Assembly: GCA_903832085.1 (NCBI GenBank)
Contig: CAIKZZ010000041.1
Span: forward strand, 1 to 64,000
Length of the DNA stretch: 64,000 nucleotides
Direction: 5' to 3'
From: an uncultured Pseudomonadota bacterium
GTDB taxonomy: Bacteria > Pseudomonadota > Gammaproteobacteria > Steroidobacterales > Steroidobacteraceae
Every line of letters starts with the position of its first letter. Position 1 is the stretch's first letter. Below, in pieces: positions 44,356 through 55,653 of this stretch. The notes below the pieces were generated by a model. The model was not told the DNA's origin and did not search any database. It was given only the letters and a program-made list of their open reading frames with translations. A program made the position numbers and the translations under genes.

Positions 44356-47300
44356 ATGCTGCTGCTGCGTGGGGCTTCGGCCCTCTCACCATTTCGTGTT
44401 GAAAAATTGCTGAAGGCATTGGTCGCCCTTGATCCTAGGGTCCAGGCGCTTGAGGCGCACTATTACCACTTCGTTGATCTTGCAAGGCCGCTGAGCCCAG
44501 CCGCGTCTGCCATTCTGAGTGGTCTATTGGGCCCATCGGCGCCACTGACCTCGGCCGAGCTTGAATCGGTTGTGCTTGTCACTCCTCGACCAGGCACGAT
44601 TTCTCCCTGGTCTAGTAAAGCGACCGATATTGCGCACGTGTGTGGGCTGACAGACGTCAAGCGTATCGAGCGCGGCATGTTGTACTCGATCACAGCACAG
44701 CTGCCGCTTGAGCAAACGGCGCTCGCACGGCTCGCGACGGTGATGCATGACCGCATGACGGAGGCCGTTGGGTTTACCTTGGACGCGGCTGCTGAGCTCT
44801 TTAGCGTTGAGGCGCCGCGAGATCTTGCTTATGTCTCACTAGCGGGTGATGGTAAGAGCGCGCTACGCATCGCTGATAAAAGCTTAGGGCTTGCGCTGTC
44901 CGATGATGAGATGGACTACTTGCTAGATGCTTATGCGCGGTTAGGCAGGGACCCAACCGATGTAGAGCTGATGATGTTTGCGCAAGCCAATTCAGAGCAT
45001 TGTCGGCACAAGATATTTAATGCGGACTGGATTATTGATGGCCAAGCGCAGGAAAAATCCCTCTTTGCGATGATTCGCAATACCCACGAGTGCAGTCCCG
45101 CTGGCGTACTGTCTGCTTACCGTGACAATGCGTCGGTGATCGAGGGTGTTGAGGCAGATCGGTTGTTTGCTGATACGGACACGCACCAGTATCGATTTGT
45201 GAAAGAGCCGATTGATATTTTGATGAAGGTGGAGACGCATAATCATCCCACAGCGATTTCACCATTTCCGGGCGCATCGACCGGATCTGGTGGCGAGATT
45301 CGTGATGAGGGCGCCACGGGCCGTGGAGCAAAGCCGAAGGCGGGCCTGACAGGCTTTACTGTATCTAACCTACGTATTCCTGGATTTTTACAGCCATGGG
45401 AAGGACCTGAAGCAAAGCCTGAGCGTATCGCGTCACCGCTCGAGATCATGCTTGATGGCCCACTTGGGGCGGCGGCATTCAATAATGAATTTGGTCGCCC
45501 AGGAATCTTGGGATATTTCCGCACATTTGAGCTACGTGTGGCGGGTGACCCGCCGGGTGTGACGCGCGGTTACCACAAGCCGATCATGCTAGCCGGCGGT
45601 GTGGGTAATATCCGTCGCTCACATGTCGAAAAGTTGGATATTCCGCCGGGCGCGGCAGTGGTGGTGCTTGGCGGTCCGGCGATGCTCATTGGGCTTGGAG
45701 GGGGCGCGGCGTCATCCGTCGATAGCGGTGCAAGTGCCGCTAATTTGGACTTCGCCTCGGTGCAGCGCGGTAACCCTGAGATGCAGCGCCGCGCACAGGA
45801 AGTGATTGATCGCTGCTGGGCACTCGGCGATGAAAATCCCATTTTATTAATTCACGATGTCGGGGCTGGCGGTCTTTCAAATGCTGTGCCCGAGGTGGTG
45901 GCGCACAGTCATCGCGGCGGCCAATTCGATCTGCGCGCGATACCAAGTGCTGAGACGGGGCTGTCACCGTTGGAGATATGGTGTAACGAGGCGCAGGAGC
46001 GCTATGTTCTTTGTATCGCGCCTATGCATCTTGAGTCGTTTCATGCGATGTGTCAGCGCGAGCGCTGTCCGGTGGCGGTTATTGGAGTAACCACTGACGA
46101 TGGCGTGCTCGTTGTGAGTGATCCATCAACTGATAGTCGGCCAGTGTCTATGCCGATTGATGTGCTGCTTGGGAAGCCGCCGAAGATGACGCGTGTGGCG
46201 CGGCGCACCCAGCGCCCGACAGAGCCCTTTGATACCAGCAAAATTGATTTAACGGAGGCGGCTTACCGCCTGTTGCGATTGCCGACGATTGCCGACAAGT
46301 CGTTTTTGATCACCATCGGTGATCGCAGTGTGAGTGGTCTTATCAGTCGTGATTCGTTGGTAGGGCGCTGGCAGGTGCCGGTGAGTGATTGTGCCGTGAC
46401 GTTAGCAGGGTTTCGTACGCATGCGGGCGAGGCCATGGCGGTGGGTGAGCGTACGCCAGTTGCCCTATTAAGTGGACCAGCCTCGGGTCGATTGGCGGTT
46501 GCGGAAGCGATCACCAATATTGCTGCGGCTGATATCAGTCGCTTAAGCGACATTAAGCTCTCTGCTAACTGGATGGCTGCCGCTGGTGATGCGAACGAAG
46601 ACGCTGTGCTCTTTGATACGGTTCGGGCCATTGGCTTAGAGCTCTGCCCTGAGCTTGGCATAGCCATTCCAGTGGGTAAGGACTCCTTATCTATGCGCTC
46701 TGGCTGGTCTGCGGCAACGGGTGATCGTTCTGTTTGGTCACCGGTGTCCTTGATCGTGTCGGCCTTTGCGCCCGTTAAAGATGCTCGTCGTACATTGACT
46801 CCAGAGTTGGTGCGCGATGTGGGGCCCACAACGCTTGTCTGTATAGACCTAGGCTTTGGGCGTAATCGGCTAGGAGCCTCTTGCTTATCGCAAGTGTACG
46901 GAGTCTTGGGTGATGAGCCCGCGGATCTTGACGATGCAAAGCGCTTGATTGGGTTTTTTAGAGCGGTACGTGCGGCGGCGGCGGACAATTTGTTGCTTGC
47001 GTACCACGACCGCTCCGATGGTGGCCTGTTTGTCACGCTCGCTGAGATGGCATTTGCCGGTGGTGTCGGCCTGCGAGTGGAAGTTAAGGATTTACTGTCA
47101 TTCAGTTCGGATCGATCCGCAGCACTTTATTCGGAGGAGCTCGGCGCTGTGCTGCAGGTGCGTGCTGACAACCTTGGTGCGGTGTTGAAGATTTTTTCAA
47201 GCCATGGTCTTGAGCATGCCACCCACGTGATTGGGACCATTGTCGATGGGCCTGATCCCGCGCGTTTGTGCGTCACCTTGGATGGGAAACCAATCTTGGA

Positions 47301-48264
47301 TGAGACAGTGCGCGATTTGCGTAGCGCCTGGTCAGAAACGGGATTTCGTTTACGGGAGCTTCGCGACGATCCCGAATGTGCGCGTGAAGAGTTTGCCTTG
47401 CTCCAAGATGCAGAAAATCGTGGCTTATTCGCAAAACTAACGTATGACGTGAATGCGGATGTTGCAGCGCCATTGATCGGGCTAGGTGTGCGGCCACGGA
47501 TCGCTGTGTTACGCGAGCAGGGCGTTAACAGTCAGTTAGAGATGGCTGCGGCCTTTGACCGTGCAGGCTTTACTCCTGTCGATGTGCATATGACCGACAT
47601 ATTGTCTGGTCGTGTCACCTTGCGAGACTACCAAATGATCGCGGCATGCGGCGGTTTTAGTTATGGCGATGTACTTGGAGCGGGCGAAGGTTGGGCGAAA
47701 TCTATCTTGTTTCATCCAATGGCGCGTGAGCAGTTCGCAGAATTCTTTCAACGTGCTGACTCCTTAACACTCGGTATCTGTAATGGCTGCCAGATGCTGA
47801 GCTCGCTCGCTGAATTGATTCCTGGGGCGCAGCATTGGCCACGGTTTCGGCGTAACCGTTCTGAGCAGTTTGAGGGTCGGGTAGCATTGGTTGAGGTCAT
47901 GGATAACCCGTCACCGCTGTTCGCTGGAATGATAGGGTCAGTGCTGCCTATTGCCGTGGCGCACGGCGAGGGGAGAGCAGAGTTTGGCTCGATAACCGAT
48001 CGAGTTGCCTTTGAGGCTGTGCACGGAGCTGCTATTCGCTTCGTCGACTCCCAGGGGCGCCCCACGCAGCGATATCCTGCAAATCCGAATGGCTCTAGCA
48101 ACGGAATCGCTGGAATCACTAGCATTGACGGTCGGGTGACCTTGACCATGCCGCATCCGGAGCGGGTCGCGCGTGCTGCCCAAAACTCGTGGCGCCCGCA
48201 CGACTGGGTAGACGATGGCGGGTGGATGCGCTTATTCCGTAACGCCCGCGTCGCTCTGGCTTAA
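44356..48264 (+). CDS. purL: Phosphoribosylformylglycinamidine synthase, large single-chain form
   Basis: A 1302-residue enzyme of purine synthesis that converts FGAR plus glutamine and ATP to FGAM. The N-terminal PurS-like region, linker, two AIRS-like ATP-binding halves ([42 protein letters not shown]) and the C-terminal glutaminase are all present. The glutaminase nucleophile is Cys1142 in GICNGCQML, with HGEGRAEF and PHPERVAR completing the triad. The long form is typical of gammaproteobacteria. It stands alone, converging on hutH with a shared hairpin between them. Confidence 0.97.
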   Translation: MLLLRGASALSPFRVEKLLKALVALDPRVQALEAHYYHFVDLARPLSPAASAILSGLLGPSAPLTSAELESVVLVTPRPGTISPWSSKATDIAHVCGLTDVKRIERGMLYSITAQLPLEQTALARLATVMHDRMTEAVGFTLDAAAELFSVEAPRDLAYVSLAGDGKSALRIADKSLGLALSDDEMDYLLDAYARLGRDPTDVELMMFAQANSEHCRHKIFNADWIIDGQAQEKSLFAMIRNTHECSPAGVLSAYRDNASVIEGVEADRLFADTDTHQYRFVKEPIDILMKVETHNHPTAISPFPGASTGSGGEIRDEGATGRGAKPKAGLTGFTVSNLRIPGFLQPWEGPEAKPERIASPLEIMLDGPLGAAAFNNEFGRPGILGYFRTFELRVAGDPPGVTRGYHKPIMLAGGVGNIRRSHVEKLDIPPGAAVVVLGGPAMLIGLGGGAASSVDSGASAANLDFASVQRGNPEMQRRAQEVIDRCWALGDENPILLIHDVGAGGLSNAVPEVVAHSHRGGQFDLRAIPSAETGLSPLEIWCNEAQERYVLCIAPMHLESFHAMCQRERCPVAVIGVTTDDGVLVVSDPSTDSRPVSMPIDVLLGKPPKMTRVARRTQRPTEPFDTSKIDLTEAAYRLLRLPTIADKSFLITIGDRSVSGLISRDSLVGRWQVPVSDCAVTLAGFRTHAGEAMAVGERTPVALLSGPASGRLAVAEAITNIAAADISRLSDIKLSANWMAAAGDANEDAVLFDTVRAIGLELCPELGIAIPVGKDSLSMRSGWSAATGDRSVWSPVSLIVSAFAPVKDARRTLTPELVRDVGPTTLVCIDLGFGRNRLGASCLSQVYGVLGDEPADLDDAKRLIGFFRAVRAAAADNLLLAYHDRSDGGLFVTLAEMAFAGGVGLRVEVKDLLSFSSDRSAALYSEELGAVLQVRADNLGAVLKIFSSHGLEHATHVIGTIVDGPDPARLCVTLDGKPILDETVRDLRSAWSETGFRLRELRDDPECAREEFALLQDAENRGLFAKLTYDVNADVAAPLIGLGVRPRIAVLREQGVNSQLEMAAAFDRAGFTPVDVHMTDILSGRVTLRDYQMIAACGGFSYGDVLGAGEGWAKSILFHPMAREQFAEFFQRADSLTLGICNGCQMLSSLAELIPGAQHWPRFRRNRSEQFEGRVALVEVMDNPSPLFAGMIGSVLPIAVAHGEGRAEFGSITDRVAFEAVHGAAIRFVDSQGRPTQRYPANPNGSSNGIAGITSIDGRVTLTMPHPERVARAAQNSWRPHDWVDDGGWMRLFRNARVALA

Positions 48265-48266
48265 GA

Positions 48267-48283
48267 GCCAGCGCGGTGCTGGC
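48267..48283. terminator. Hairpin between convergent purL and hutH
   Basis: GCCAGC (48267-48272) and GCTGGC (48278-48283) around GCGGT lie in the 20-base space between the two stop codons. This is well placed to end both transcripts, though U-runs are absent. Confidence 0.55.
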
Positions 48284-48284
48284 G

Positions 48285-49814
48285 CTACTGATTGGACAGC
48301 GCGCGAACCTCAGTCGGTAACAGACTCGCAACTGCCCCTGAGTCGATCAGGGCGCTCAGCGTACTAATGTCGCCATCTAGGCGGTGATCGTGCTTCTGGA
48401 ACGGGACCTTTGCTCGTACCAGCGTGTGTAGCGCTTCTAACGCGTCGGTTGAGCGTAGTGGTCGTTGGCAATCCAGCGCATGTGCAGCTACGAGCAGTTC
48501 GATCGCTAACACAGTGGTGGTGTTATTGCAGATGGCAATCAACTTGTGGCCCGCCCATGGCGCCATGCTGACGTGGTCTTCCTGTCCCGCTGACGTTGGT
48601 ATGCTATCGATAGAGGCTGGATGGGCGAGCGTTTTATTCTCAGATGCTAACGCCGCTGCCGACACGTGCGCGAGCATGAAGCCAGACTCAACGCCAGGCT
48701 CGTTCGTTAAAAACATCGTTAGATTCGGATTGATGCGCCGATCCAGTAGATCGATGCGTCGCTCACTAATCGATGCAAGATCGGTCATGGCGATACCCAG
48801 AAAATCGGCTATATAACCGATAGGCGCGGCATGAAAGTTTCCTCCCGAGAGGATGTCGGCTCCAAATATGAGTGGATTATCCGTGACGCCATTGATTTCA
48901 TACCCAAGGACTTGAGCGCCATGGGTGAGCGTGTCCCAAGCGGCTCCCGCGACTTGCGGTAAGCAACGCACCGCGTAGGGGTCTTGAACCCGGTCACAAT
49001 GAGCATGACTCGTGTGGATAGCGCTCTCGCCAAGAACTGAGCGCATGGCTCTTGCAATATGGGTCTGTCCCCGTTGGCCACGAGCCAGATGAATGCGCTC
49101 GTCAAAGGGCGTGTGACTGCCCGCAAGAGCCTCAACCGTGAGCGCACCGATAACGCAGGTGCTATCGAGCAAGCGCTTAGAACGCTGCCAGCCATCGATT
49201 GCCAAGGCAGTCGACACTTGAGTTCCATTCAGGAGTGCGAGCCCTTCTTTTGCTTCTAAAGTAAATGGCTCAAACCCTGCGGCTTGGCACACTGCGGGTC
49301 CTTCGAGCACGGTGCCATTGTGATCTGCCGTTCCCTCACCAATGAGGCACAGCGACAGGTGGGCGAGTGGTGCCAGATCGCCCGACGCGCCCACGGAGCC
49401 TTTGCCTGGGATGCGTGGCAGTACATCATTTCGCAGTAGGCCTAAGAGTGCGCGTACAAGTTCAGGTCGGATGCCGGATAGTCCGGCCGCAAGATTATTC
49501 GCTTTGAGTAACAAGATCCGCCGCACATGTTCTGGTGCGAGAGCCGTTCCCACGCCAGCCGCGTGACTGCGCACGAGGTTAGCTTGCAGTTGGCGCAGCT
49601 TGTCGGCTGGGATTCGCTGATTCGCAAAAATCCCGAAACCTGTCGTAATACCGTAGACCGTCTGATCGCGGGCGATAGCATCTTCTACTGCCTTGCGGCT
49701 GACTTGCATCTGCTTGAGTGACTCAGGCGCGAGTTCAAAGTGAGCGCAAGGCTTGAGAGTGGCGAGCGTGTCGAGCTTAAGGTTTTGGCCATCAAGTAAA
49801 ATTGTTTTTGTCAT
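48285..49814 (-). CDS. hutH: Histidine ammonia-lyase
   Basis: A 509-residue lyase converting histidine to urocanate and ammonia. The self-forming MIO cofactor comes from Ala143-Ser144-Gly145 in GSVGASGDLAPLAHLS. The active-site Tyr lies in VYGITTGFG, and QDPYAVRCLPQ and QEDHVSMAPWAGHK are typical. It is read with ettA: its ATG overlaps the ettA stop (ATGA). No hutU, hutI or hutC is nearby, so the rest of histidine breakdown is elsewhere, or urocanate is the end product here. Confidence 0.92.
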   Translation of the reverse strand: MTKTILLDGQNLKLDTLATLKPCAHFELAPESLKQMQVSRKAVEDAIARDQTVYGITTGFGIFANQRIPADKLRQLQANLVRSHAAGVGTALAPEHVRRILLLKANNLAAGLSGIRPELVRALLGLLRNDVLPRIPGKGSVGASGDLAPLAHLSLCLIGEGTADHNGTVLEGPAVCQAAGFEPFTLEAKEGLALLNGTQVSTALAIDGWQRSKRLLDSTCVIGALTVEALAGSHTPFDERIHLARGQRGQTHIARAMRSVLGESAIHTSHAHCDRVQDPYAVRCLPQVAGAAWDTLTHGAQVLGYEINGVTDNPLIFGADILSGGNFHAAPIGYIADFLGIAMTDLASISERRIDLLDRRINPNLTMFLTNEPGVESGFMLAHVSAAALASENKTLAHPASIDSIPTSAGQEDHVSMAPWAGHKLIAICNNTTTVLAIELLVAAHALDCQRPLRSTDALEALHTLVRAKVPFQKHDHRLDGDISTLSALIDSGAVASLLPTEVRALSNQ

Positions 49815-51478
49815 GCGCCCAGCCTTTTGTAACGGATCCGGTGGGGCTGATCAGCGTCATCGCCCTTGCGTCGTTTCAAATCAGCAACGTATTCCTGATA
49901 GTTGCCCTCGAACCAGATCACTTCGCTGTTGCCCTCAAAGGCTAAAATATGCGTTGCGACACGATCTAAGAACCAGCGGTCATGTGAAATAACGACCGCA
50001 CAACCAGGGAAGGCGAGTAGCGCTTCTTCCAGCGCGCGCAGCGTTTCAATGTCAAGATCATTGGTCGGCTCGTCTAATAGCAGCACATTGCCGCCTTCCT
50101 TAAGGACTTTCGCTAAGTGAACGCGGTTACGTTCACCTCCCGAGAGCTGACCGATCAGTTGTTGCTGCTGTGTTCCGCTAAAATTGAAGCGCCCAACATA
50201 AGCACGTGCTGGCGTTTCGTAGTTACCAACTTTAATGATCTCAAGGCCGCCCGAGATCTCGTTAAAAACACTCTTCGAGTCATCCAGCGCTTGGCGCGAT
50301 TGATCGACATAGGCAAGTTTGACTGAGGGCCCTATGCGTATTTCACCGCTGTCTGCGGTGTCGGTGCCAGTGAGCATTTTAAACAATGTCGTTTTGCCGG
50401 CGCCGTTCGGTCCGATAATGCCGACGATCCCGCCGCGCGGCAGGTTGAAATTAAGGCCGTCGATCAATACGCGATCCCCAAAGCTTTTCTTAAGGTTAGT
50501 GACCTCAATGACTAGCTCGCCAAGGCGCTCGCCAGGCGGGATGTATATCTCGTTGGTTTCGTTGCGCTTCTGAAACTCTTGCCCTTGCAGTTCTTCAAAG
50601 CGCGCGAGACGTGCTTTGCTCTTGGCTTGCCGTGCTTTTGGGTTCTGTCTTACCCAAGCAAGCTCTTGTTGCAGCATTTTGCGCAACCCTTCTTGTTGGC
50701 GTTCTTCTATTTCGAGGCGTTTATCTTTTTGCTCGAGCCAAGTGGAGTAATTGCCTTCCCAAGGGATGCCATGACCGCGATCAAGCTCAAGGATCCAGCC
50801 AGCCACGTTGTCTAGGAAGTAGCGATCGTGGGTCACGGCAATCACTGTGCTTGGGTATTCTTCTAGAAAGCGTTCGAGCCATGCGACTGATTCGGCATCA
50901 AGATGGTTGGTGGGCTCATCTAACAGCAGCATGTCAGGCTTTGATAGCAGCAATTGGCATAGAGCCACGCGTCGTTTTTCACCGCCGGATAGTTTGCCGA
51001 TGAGCGCATCCCATTCGGGCAGTCTTAAGGCGTCGGCGGCAACGTCGAGTGTGCGCTCGAGGTTATGTCCGTCCACAGTGGTGAGGTAGGCCTCGAGTTC
51101 TGCCTGCTGTGCTGCGAGTTTATCAAAATCTGCATTTTCGGCTGAATAGGCGGCGTAGACGGCATCAAGCTTGGTCAGCGCGTCCTTAATTGGCTGGACG
51201 CCCATTTCAACTACAGCACGCACGGTGCTGTCGGGATCGAGTTCTGGCTCTTGTTTGAGAAAGCCAATTTTAATGCCAGGCTGAGGACGGGCTTCGCCGT
51301 CAATTTCAGTATCCAGACCGGCCATGATCTTAAGTAGCGTACTTTTGCCAGATCCGTTAAGACCTAGTACGCCAATTTTCGCGCCTGGGAAAAATGATAA
51401 GGAAATATCGCGAAGGATCGTTCGCTTTGGCGGGATCACTTTGGATACCCGGTTCATTGTATAGATGAATTGCGCCAT
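49811..51478 (-). CDS. ettA: Energy-dependent translational throttle protein (ABC-F ATPase)
   Basis: Binds the ribosomal E site and gates entry into elongation according to the ATP/ADP ratio. The start MAQFIYTMNRVSKVIPPKR is the conserved EttA N-terminus and gives 555 residues, the same as in E. coli. Two ABC cassettes are complete: GLNGSGKST and LSGGEKRR, then GPNGAGKTT and LSGGERNR, each with an LLLDEPTN Walker B. The arm and P-site linker (WLEQKDKRLEIEER, KARLARFEELQ) are present. There are no membrane segments. An upstream in-frame Met at 51529 is unlikely to be the start. Confidence 0.95.
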   Translation of the reverse strand: MAQFIYTMNRVSKVIPPKRTILRDISLSFFPGAKIGVLGLNGSGKSTLLKIMAGLDTEIDGEARPQPGIKIGFLKQEPELDPDSTVRAVVEMGVQPIKDALTKLDAVYAAYSAENADFDKLAAQQAELEAYLTTVDGHNLERTLDVAADALRLPEWDALIGKLSGGEKRRVALCQLLLSKPDMLLLDEPTNHLDAESVAWLERFLEEYPSTVIAVTHDRYFLDNVAGWILELDRGHGIPWEGNYSTWLEQKDKRLEIEERQQEGLRKMLQQELAWVRQNPKARQAKSKARLARFEELQGQEFQKRNETNEIYIPPGERLGELVIEVTNLKKSFGDRVLIDGLNFNLPRGGIVGIIGPNGAGKTTLFKMLTGTDTADSGEIRIGPSVKLAYVDQSRQALDDSKSVFNEISGGLEIIKVGNYETPARAYVGRFNFSGTQQQQLIGQLSGGERNRVHLAKVLKEGGNVLLLDEPTNDLDIETLRALEEALLAFPGCAVVISHDRWFLDRVATHILAFEGNSEVIWFEGNYQEYVADLKRRKGDDADQPHRIRYKRLGA

Positions 51479-51578
51479 GGAAATCAGCCTTGTATCAGGT
51501 GCAGTCGCTAGTGCGATTATCGGGGACACGCCGCCTCGCCGCCAGCATTGTGGCTTAATTTACTGCTAGGCTCGCGGC

Positions 51579-52529
51579 GTGAATCAAGAACCACTCCAAA
51601 CTTGCCTGGTTGCGAGCGCGACGACGGCCCGTTACGGGTTTGGGGGCGGGCACCCCTTTGGGACCGACCGGCAGGCGGTCTTTTTGCGCGAACTACACGC
51701 GCAAGGGCTACACGCGCAGATACTGCAGCTTGACAGTCGAACAGCCTCGAGGGCAGAGCTCGAGAGTTTTCATGAGCCTGAGTTTGTTGAGCGCGTCATG
51801 CAGCGTTCGCGTAGCGGTGGCGGCTACCTGGATGGTGGAGATACCCCTGCTTTTATTGGCGTTTTTGAGGTTGCGAGCCATGTAGTGGGCGCCGGTCTGG
51901 TCGCGCTTGAGGCCATTATGGACGGCCGCGCGCGGCGTGGGTTTGTTCCAATTGGCGGTCTGCATCATGCCGCGCGTAAGGGGGCTGCTGGGTTTTGCGT
52001 ATTTAATGACTGTGGGGTTGTTATTGAGCAGCTGCGGCGGCGGTATGGTCTGCGCCGCGTGGCGTATGTCGATATCGATGCGCACCACGGTGACGGTGTG
52101 TTTTATGGGTTTGAGGATGATCCGGACGTGTTATTTGCTGACATGCACGAAGATGGTCGGTCGTTGTACCCAGGGACCGGTCGTGCCGACGAGAGTGGCC
52201 GGGGGCCGGCACGGGGCACCAAACTCAATATCCCGATGCCCGCTGGATCTGATGACGTCGCATTTATGGCTGCGTGGGAGCGCATAGAGGCCTATTTAGT
52301 CGCCAATGAGCCTGAATTTATTCTGCTGCAAGCTGGTACCGACAGCATCAATGGCGATCCTTTGACCCATCTTGCCTACAGCGCGGCTGCCCACGGTCAT
52401 GCTGCCGCTCGGCTCGCTCAATTAGCCGATCGTTACTGCCAAGGTCGGCTATTGGCATTTGGTGGTGGTGGTTACAACCACCAGAACCTAGCAAGTGGAT
52501 GGACCCGGGTCCTGAGCGCGCTACTTTAG
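51579..52529 (+). CDS. Histone-deacetylase-family (class II-like) amidohydrolase
   Basis: A 316-residue zinc hydrolase of the HDAC/AcuC/APAH superfamily. The catalytic His pair is His129-His130 (GGLHHA), the zinc ligands Asp167 and His169 (VDIDAHHGDG) and a later Asp in QAGTDSINGDPL. In bacteria such enzymes deacetylate polyamines or other small acyl-amines, sometimes acyl-lysine proteins. The start is GTG 51579. It is divergent from ettA and precedes glyA. Confidence 0.87.
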   Translation: MNQEPLQTCLVASATTARYGFGGGHPFGTDRQAVFLRELHAQGLHAQILQLDSRTASRAELESFHEPEFVERVMQRSRSGGGYLDGGDTPAFIGVFEVASHVVGAGLVALEAIMDGRARRGFVPIGGLHHAARKGAAGFCVFNDCGVVIEQLRRRYGLRRVAYVDIDAHHGDGVFYGFEDDPDVLFADMHEDGRSLYPGTGRADESGRGPARGTKLNIPMPAGSDDVAFMAAWERIEAYLVANEPEFILLQAGTDSINGDPLTHLAYSAAAHGHAAARLAQLADRYCQGRLLAFGGGGYNHQNLASGWTRVLSALL

Positions 52530-52622
52530 GGGCTCGATGTGGTTTTTGGAGCTTCGAGGCTCAGTCTTTCCGCTAGAATCTCAGTCATTGGGCAATAGCT
52601 ATTACCGTAGGGGCCAGCAGGC

Positions 52623-53930
52623 ATGTTTGACGCGAAAATGACCATTAGCCAATTTGATCCAGAGCTAGCTCAGGCAATGCAAGCGGAACGCGCTCGCCAA
52701 GAGGCTCACATTGAGCTGATTGCCTCTGAAAATTATGCAAGCCCACGGGTACTTGAAGCCCAAGGGTCTGTGCTGACAAATAAATATGCCGAAGGTTATC
52801 CAGGTAAGCGCTATTACGGTGGATGTGAGTTTGTTGATATTGCCGAGCAATTAGCAATTGATCGCGTCAAGCAATTATATGGCGCTACTTATGCGAATGT
52901 TCAGCCGCATTCGGGTAGTCAGGCAAATGCTGCGGTGTTTTTTGCTTTGCTCAATCCTGGCGACACGCTGCTTGGTATGAGTCTTGATCAGGGTGGTCAT
53001 TTAACCCATGGTGCAAAGGTTAATTTTTCAGGGAAGCTGTTCAATGCGGTGCAATATGGCATCCGTAGTGATACGTGCGAGATTGACTACGAGCAGGTCG
53101 AGCGCTTAGCTCACGAGCACCGGCCGAAAGTCATTATCGCCGGCTTCTCAGCGTACTCGCGTGTGATTGACTGGGCGCGGTTTCGCCGTATTGCAGATGC
53201 CGTCGGTGCTTACCTCATGGTCGACATGGCCCATGTCTCGGGCTTATGTGCTGCGGGCGTTTACCCAAATCCAGTGCCACATGCGCACGTGGTGACATCG
53301 ACAACCCATAAAACTTTACGTGGTCCGCGTGGCGGGATTATTTTGTCGAGCGCTGGTGAGGAAATAACCAAAAAACTCTCGTCGATGGTATTCCCAGGAA
53401 CGCAGGGTGGCCCTCTCATGCACGTGATTGCTGCTAAAGCAGTTGCATTCAAGGAGGCGTTGCAGCCTGAATTCGCGGTTTATCAGCGTCAGGTTGTTGT
53501 GAATGCACGAGTTTTCGCGGCAGCGCTTATGCGCCGTAATTACTCTATCGTCTCGGGTGGGACTGACAATCATCTGTTTTTGCTGGACTTGATTGCGCAA
53601 AATATCACAGGCAAAGATGCTGATGCAGCACTCGGCTCCGCGCACATTACAGTGAACAAAAATGCAGTGCCCAATGACCCCCGGCCTCCAATGATTACGA
53701 GCGGTCTGCGCATCGGAACTCCAGCGATCACGACGCGGGGCTTCAAGGAGCCTGAAGTGGAGCTATTAGCTACGCTGATCGCGGACCTACTTGATAATCT
53801 GGCTTCTCGTGCGCATCTTGGTAGTCCGGATGGCAAAGGTGGCGTGCAGGCTGAGGATGCTGTCATTGCCCGTGTGCGTGGTGAAGTGGCAAAAATATGC
53901 CAGCGCTTCCCCGTGTACGGCGCCGTCTGA
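52623..53930 (+). CDS. glyA: Serine hydroxymethyltransferase
   Basis: A PLP enzyme linking serine and glycine with one-carbon folates. It has 435 residues. Lys230 in [15 protein letters not shown] binds [49 protein letters not shown] and [10 protein letters not shown] are all conserved. ATG 52623 gives five extra residues before the common MTISQ-type start at 52638. It heads the conserved glyA-nrdR-rib cluster. Confidence 0.96.
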   Translation: MFDAKMTISQFDPELAQAMQAERARQEAHIELIASENYASPRVLEAQGSVLTNKYAEGYPGKRYYGGCEFVDIAEQLAIDRVKQLYGATYANVQPHSGSQANAAVFFALLNPGDTLLGMSLDQGGHLTHGAKVNFSGKLFNAVQYGIRSDTCEIDYEQVERLAHEHRPKVIIAGFSAYSRVIDWARFRRIADAVGAYLMVDMAHVSGLCAAGVYPNPVPHAHVVTSTTHKTLRGPRGGIILSSAGEEITKKLSSMVFPGTQGGPLMHVIAAKAVAFKEALQPEFAVYQRQVVVNARVFAAALMRRNYSIVSGGTDNHLFLLDLIAQNITGKDADAALGSAHITVNKNAVPNDPRPPMITSGLRIGTPAITTRGFKEPEVELLATLIADLLDNLASRAHLGSPDGKGGVQAEDAVIARVRGEVAKICQRFPVYGAV

Positions 53931-53950
53931 TCTGACCGAGAGCGCGTCAC

Positions 53951-54541
53951 GTGTACTGCCCATTTTGCAGCCACGTCGAGACAAAGGTCACTGATTCGCG
54001 GTTAGCGGCCGAAGGACAGCAGATCCGTCGGCGCCGCGAATGCCTGAAGTGTGGTGAGCGCTTTACAACATTTGAAAGCGCAGAGCTTGTCATGCCCCAA
54101 GTTGTAAAGGGCGACATGACGCGCGAGCCCTTCGATGAGATTAAGTTGCGCATGGGAATGCAAAAGGCCCTCGAGAAGCGCCCGGTCAGTAACGACGCGA
54201 TCGATGCCGCTGTGGCGCATATCGGCCATAAGTTACGTAGTCTTGGCGAGCGAGAGGTTCCATCCCGCATGTTAGGTGAGCTGGTTATGGAAGAGCTTCG
54301 GCACCTTGATGAAGTTGCCTATGTGCGCTTCGCGTCAGTGTATCGGCAGTTTCAGGACGTCGAGGCATTTCAAAAAGAGATTGCTCATTTACGCCGTAAG
54401 CCGGTACCCCTAAAACCGCGTACGCAGCTGTCATTTCTAGAGCCCACCTCAGCATTCACTCCGGCACAGAAAGCTGTCCCTTCCAAAAAAAACATCGGCA
54501 AGCCGCCGTCAAAAATTCCCTCGTCTGAGCAGCCTGAATGA
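53951..54541 (+). CDS. nrdR: Transcriptional repressor of ribonucleotide reductase genes
   Basis: A 196-residue NrdR. The N-terminal zinc ribbon has Cys3, Cys6, Cys31 and Cys34 (YCPFC, ECLKC) with [17 protein letters not shown], and the ATP-cone follows ([16 protein letters not shown]). The C-terminal 45 residues, rich in Pro and Lys, exceed the usual length of about 150-160. The start is GTG 53951. Its stop overlaps ribD by ATGA, linking dNTP supply control with riboflavin synthesis in one transcript. Confidence 0.95.
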   Translation: MYCPFCSHVETKVTDSRLAAEGQQIRRRRECLKCGERFTTFESAELVMPQVVKGDMTREPFDEIKLRMGMQKALEKRPVSNDAIDAAVAHIGHKLRSLGEREVPSRMLGELVMEELRHLDEVAYVRFASVYRQFQDVEAFQKEIAHLRRKPVPLKPRTQLSFLEPTSAFTPAQKAVPSKKNIGKPPSKIPSSEQPE

Positions 54542-55653
54542 CAGCTGTGACGGTTGAAGATCAGCGTTTTATGGCGCGCGCTTTGCAGCTCGCAGCTGAA
54601 GGACTTTGCTCTGCTGATCCCAATCCATGTGTCGGTTGCGTCATTGTGCGCGATGGTAAAATTGTGGGCGAAGGCTTCCATGCCCGCGCTGGAGAAGCGC
54701 ATGCTGAAGTTGTTGCGCTCGTTGCGGCTGGCGATCTCGCCATAGGCGCCACGGCTTATGTGACACTTGAGCCCTGTAATCACCACGGCCGTACGCCACC
54801 TTGTGTCGATGCGTTAGTCTCCGCGAGGGTGTCGCGCGTAGTTTATGCGGTGAATGATCCTAATGTGAGCGTTCGTGGTGGTGGCGGGAGAAGCCTCGCG
54901 AGCAGCGGTATTGCCGTGAGTGTCGGGTGTTGCCAGAGCGCCGCTCGACTACTTAACGTCGGTTTTTTCAAACGCGTCGAGACAGGTCGGCCTTATGTGC
55001 GATTGAAGTTGGCAGCGAGTGTTGATGGGCGCACCGCGCTTCAGTCGGGGCACAGTCGGTGGTTGACGGGTGATGCGGCGCGCGCCGATGTGCAGCAGCT
55101 GCGCGCACGTAGTAGTGCAATTTTGAGTGGATTTGCTAGCGTGCAGCACGATGATTCGCGGCTCAGTGTGCGAGATGAGTCAATCGCCCTGCGAGGGCGA
55201 CATCCTCTTAAGGTCATTCTTGATCCAATGCTGCAGTTGTCTGTCGCTGCGCGGGTGCTTAAGAGTGCGGGCGCGACGCTCATTCTGACCGACAGCGGTG
55301 ATTCTGATAAATGTAAGCGGCTCGTCGCCGCGGGTGCTGAAGTTTGCGGCATTAATGGGCACAGTGTGCGCGAGCTACCGGCGGTTTTAGGGGAGCTGGC
55401 GCGGCGTCATGTTAACGAGCTACTCGTTGAATCGGGGCCGCGGTTAGCGGGCGCTTTTATCGCGGCAGGTCTTGTTGATGAGTTAATTGTATATCTTGCG
55501 CCACATCTACTGGGTGATAGTGCCTTGCCGTTCGCGCGCCTGCCGCTACTGAGTGATCTTAAGTCGCGATGGGAATTTAGATTTGTTGATGTTCGGCATG
55601 TAGGCGCTGATTTGCGTGTGACGCTCATGCCCCAGATTAAAGAAGGTGGTTAA
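54538..55653 (+). CDS. ribD: Riboflavin biosynthesis deaminase/reductase
   Basis: A bifunctional enzyme of 371 residues: pyrimidine deaminase (zinc site His55-Ala-Glu57, Cys80 and Cys89 in [13 protein letters not shown]) and the DHFR-like reductase ([39 protein letters not shown]). It catalyses the second and third steps after GTP opening. The site DPNPCVGC is typical. It overlaps nrdR upstream, and its stop TAA shares a base with ribE. Confidence 0.94.
   Translation: MTAVTVEDQRFMARALQLAAEGLCSADPNPCVGCVIVRDGKIVGEGFHARAGEAHAEVVALVAAGDLAIGATAYVTLEPCNHHGRTPPCVDALVSARVSRVVYAVNDPNVSVRGGGGRSLASSGIAVSVGCCQSAARLLNVGFFKRVETGRPYVRLKLAASVDGRTALQSGHSRWLTGDAARADVQQLRARSSAILSGFASVQHDDSRLSVRDESIALRGRHPLKVILDPMLQLSVAARVLKSAGATLILTDSGDSDKCKRLVAAGAEVCGINGHSVRELPAVLGELARRHVNELLVESGPRLAGAFIAAGLVDELIVYLAPHLLGDSALPFARLPLLSDLKSRWEFRFVDVRHVGADLRVTLMPQIKEGG

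Noticed and set aside
49811-51529. Longer EttA starting at 51529
   Set aside because: The extra 17 residues have no counterpart in EttA. Starting at MAQFIYTM gives the exact family length.
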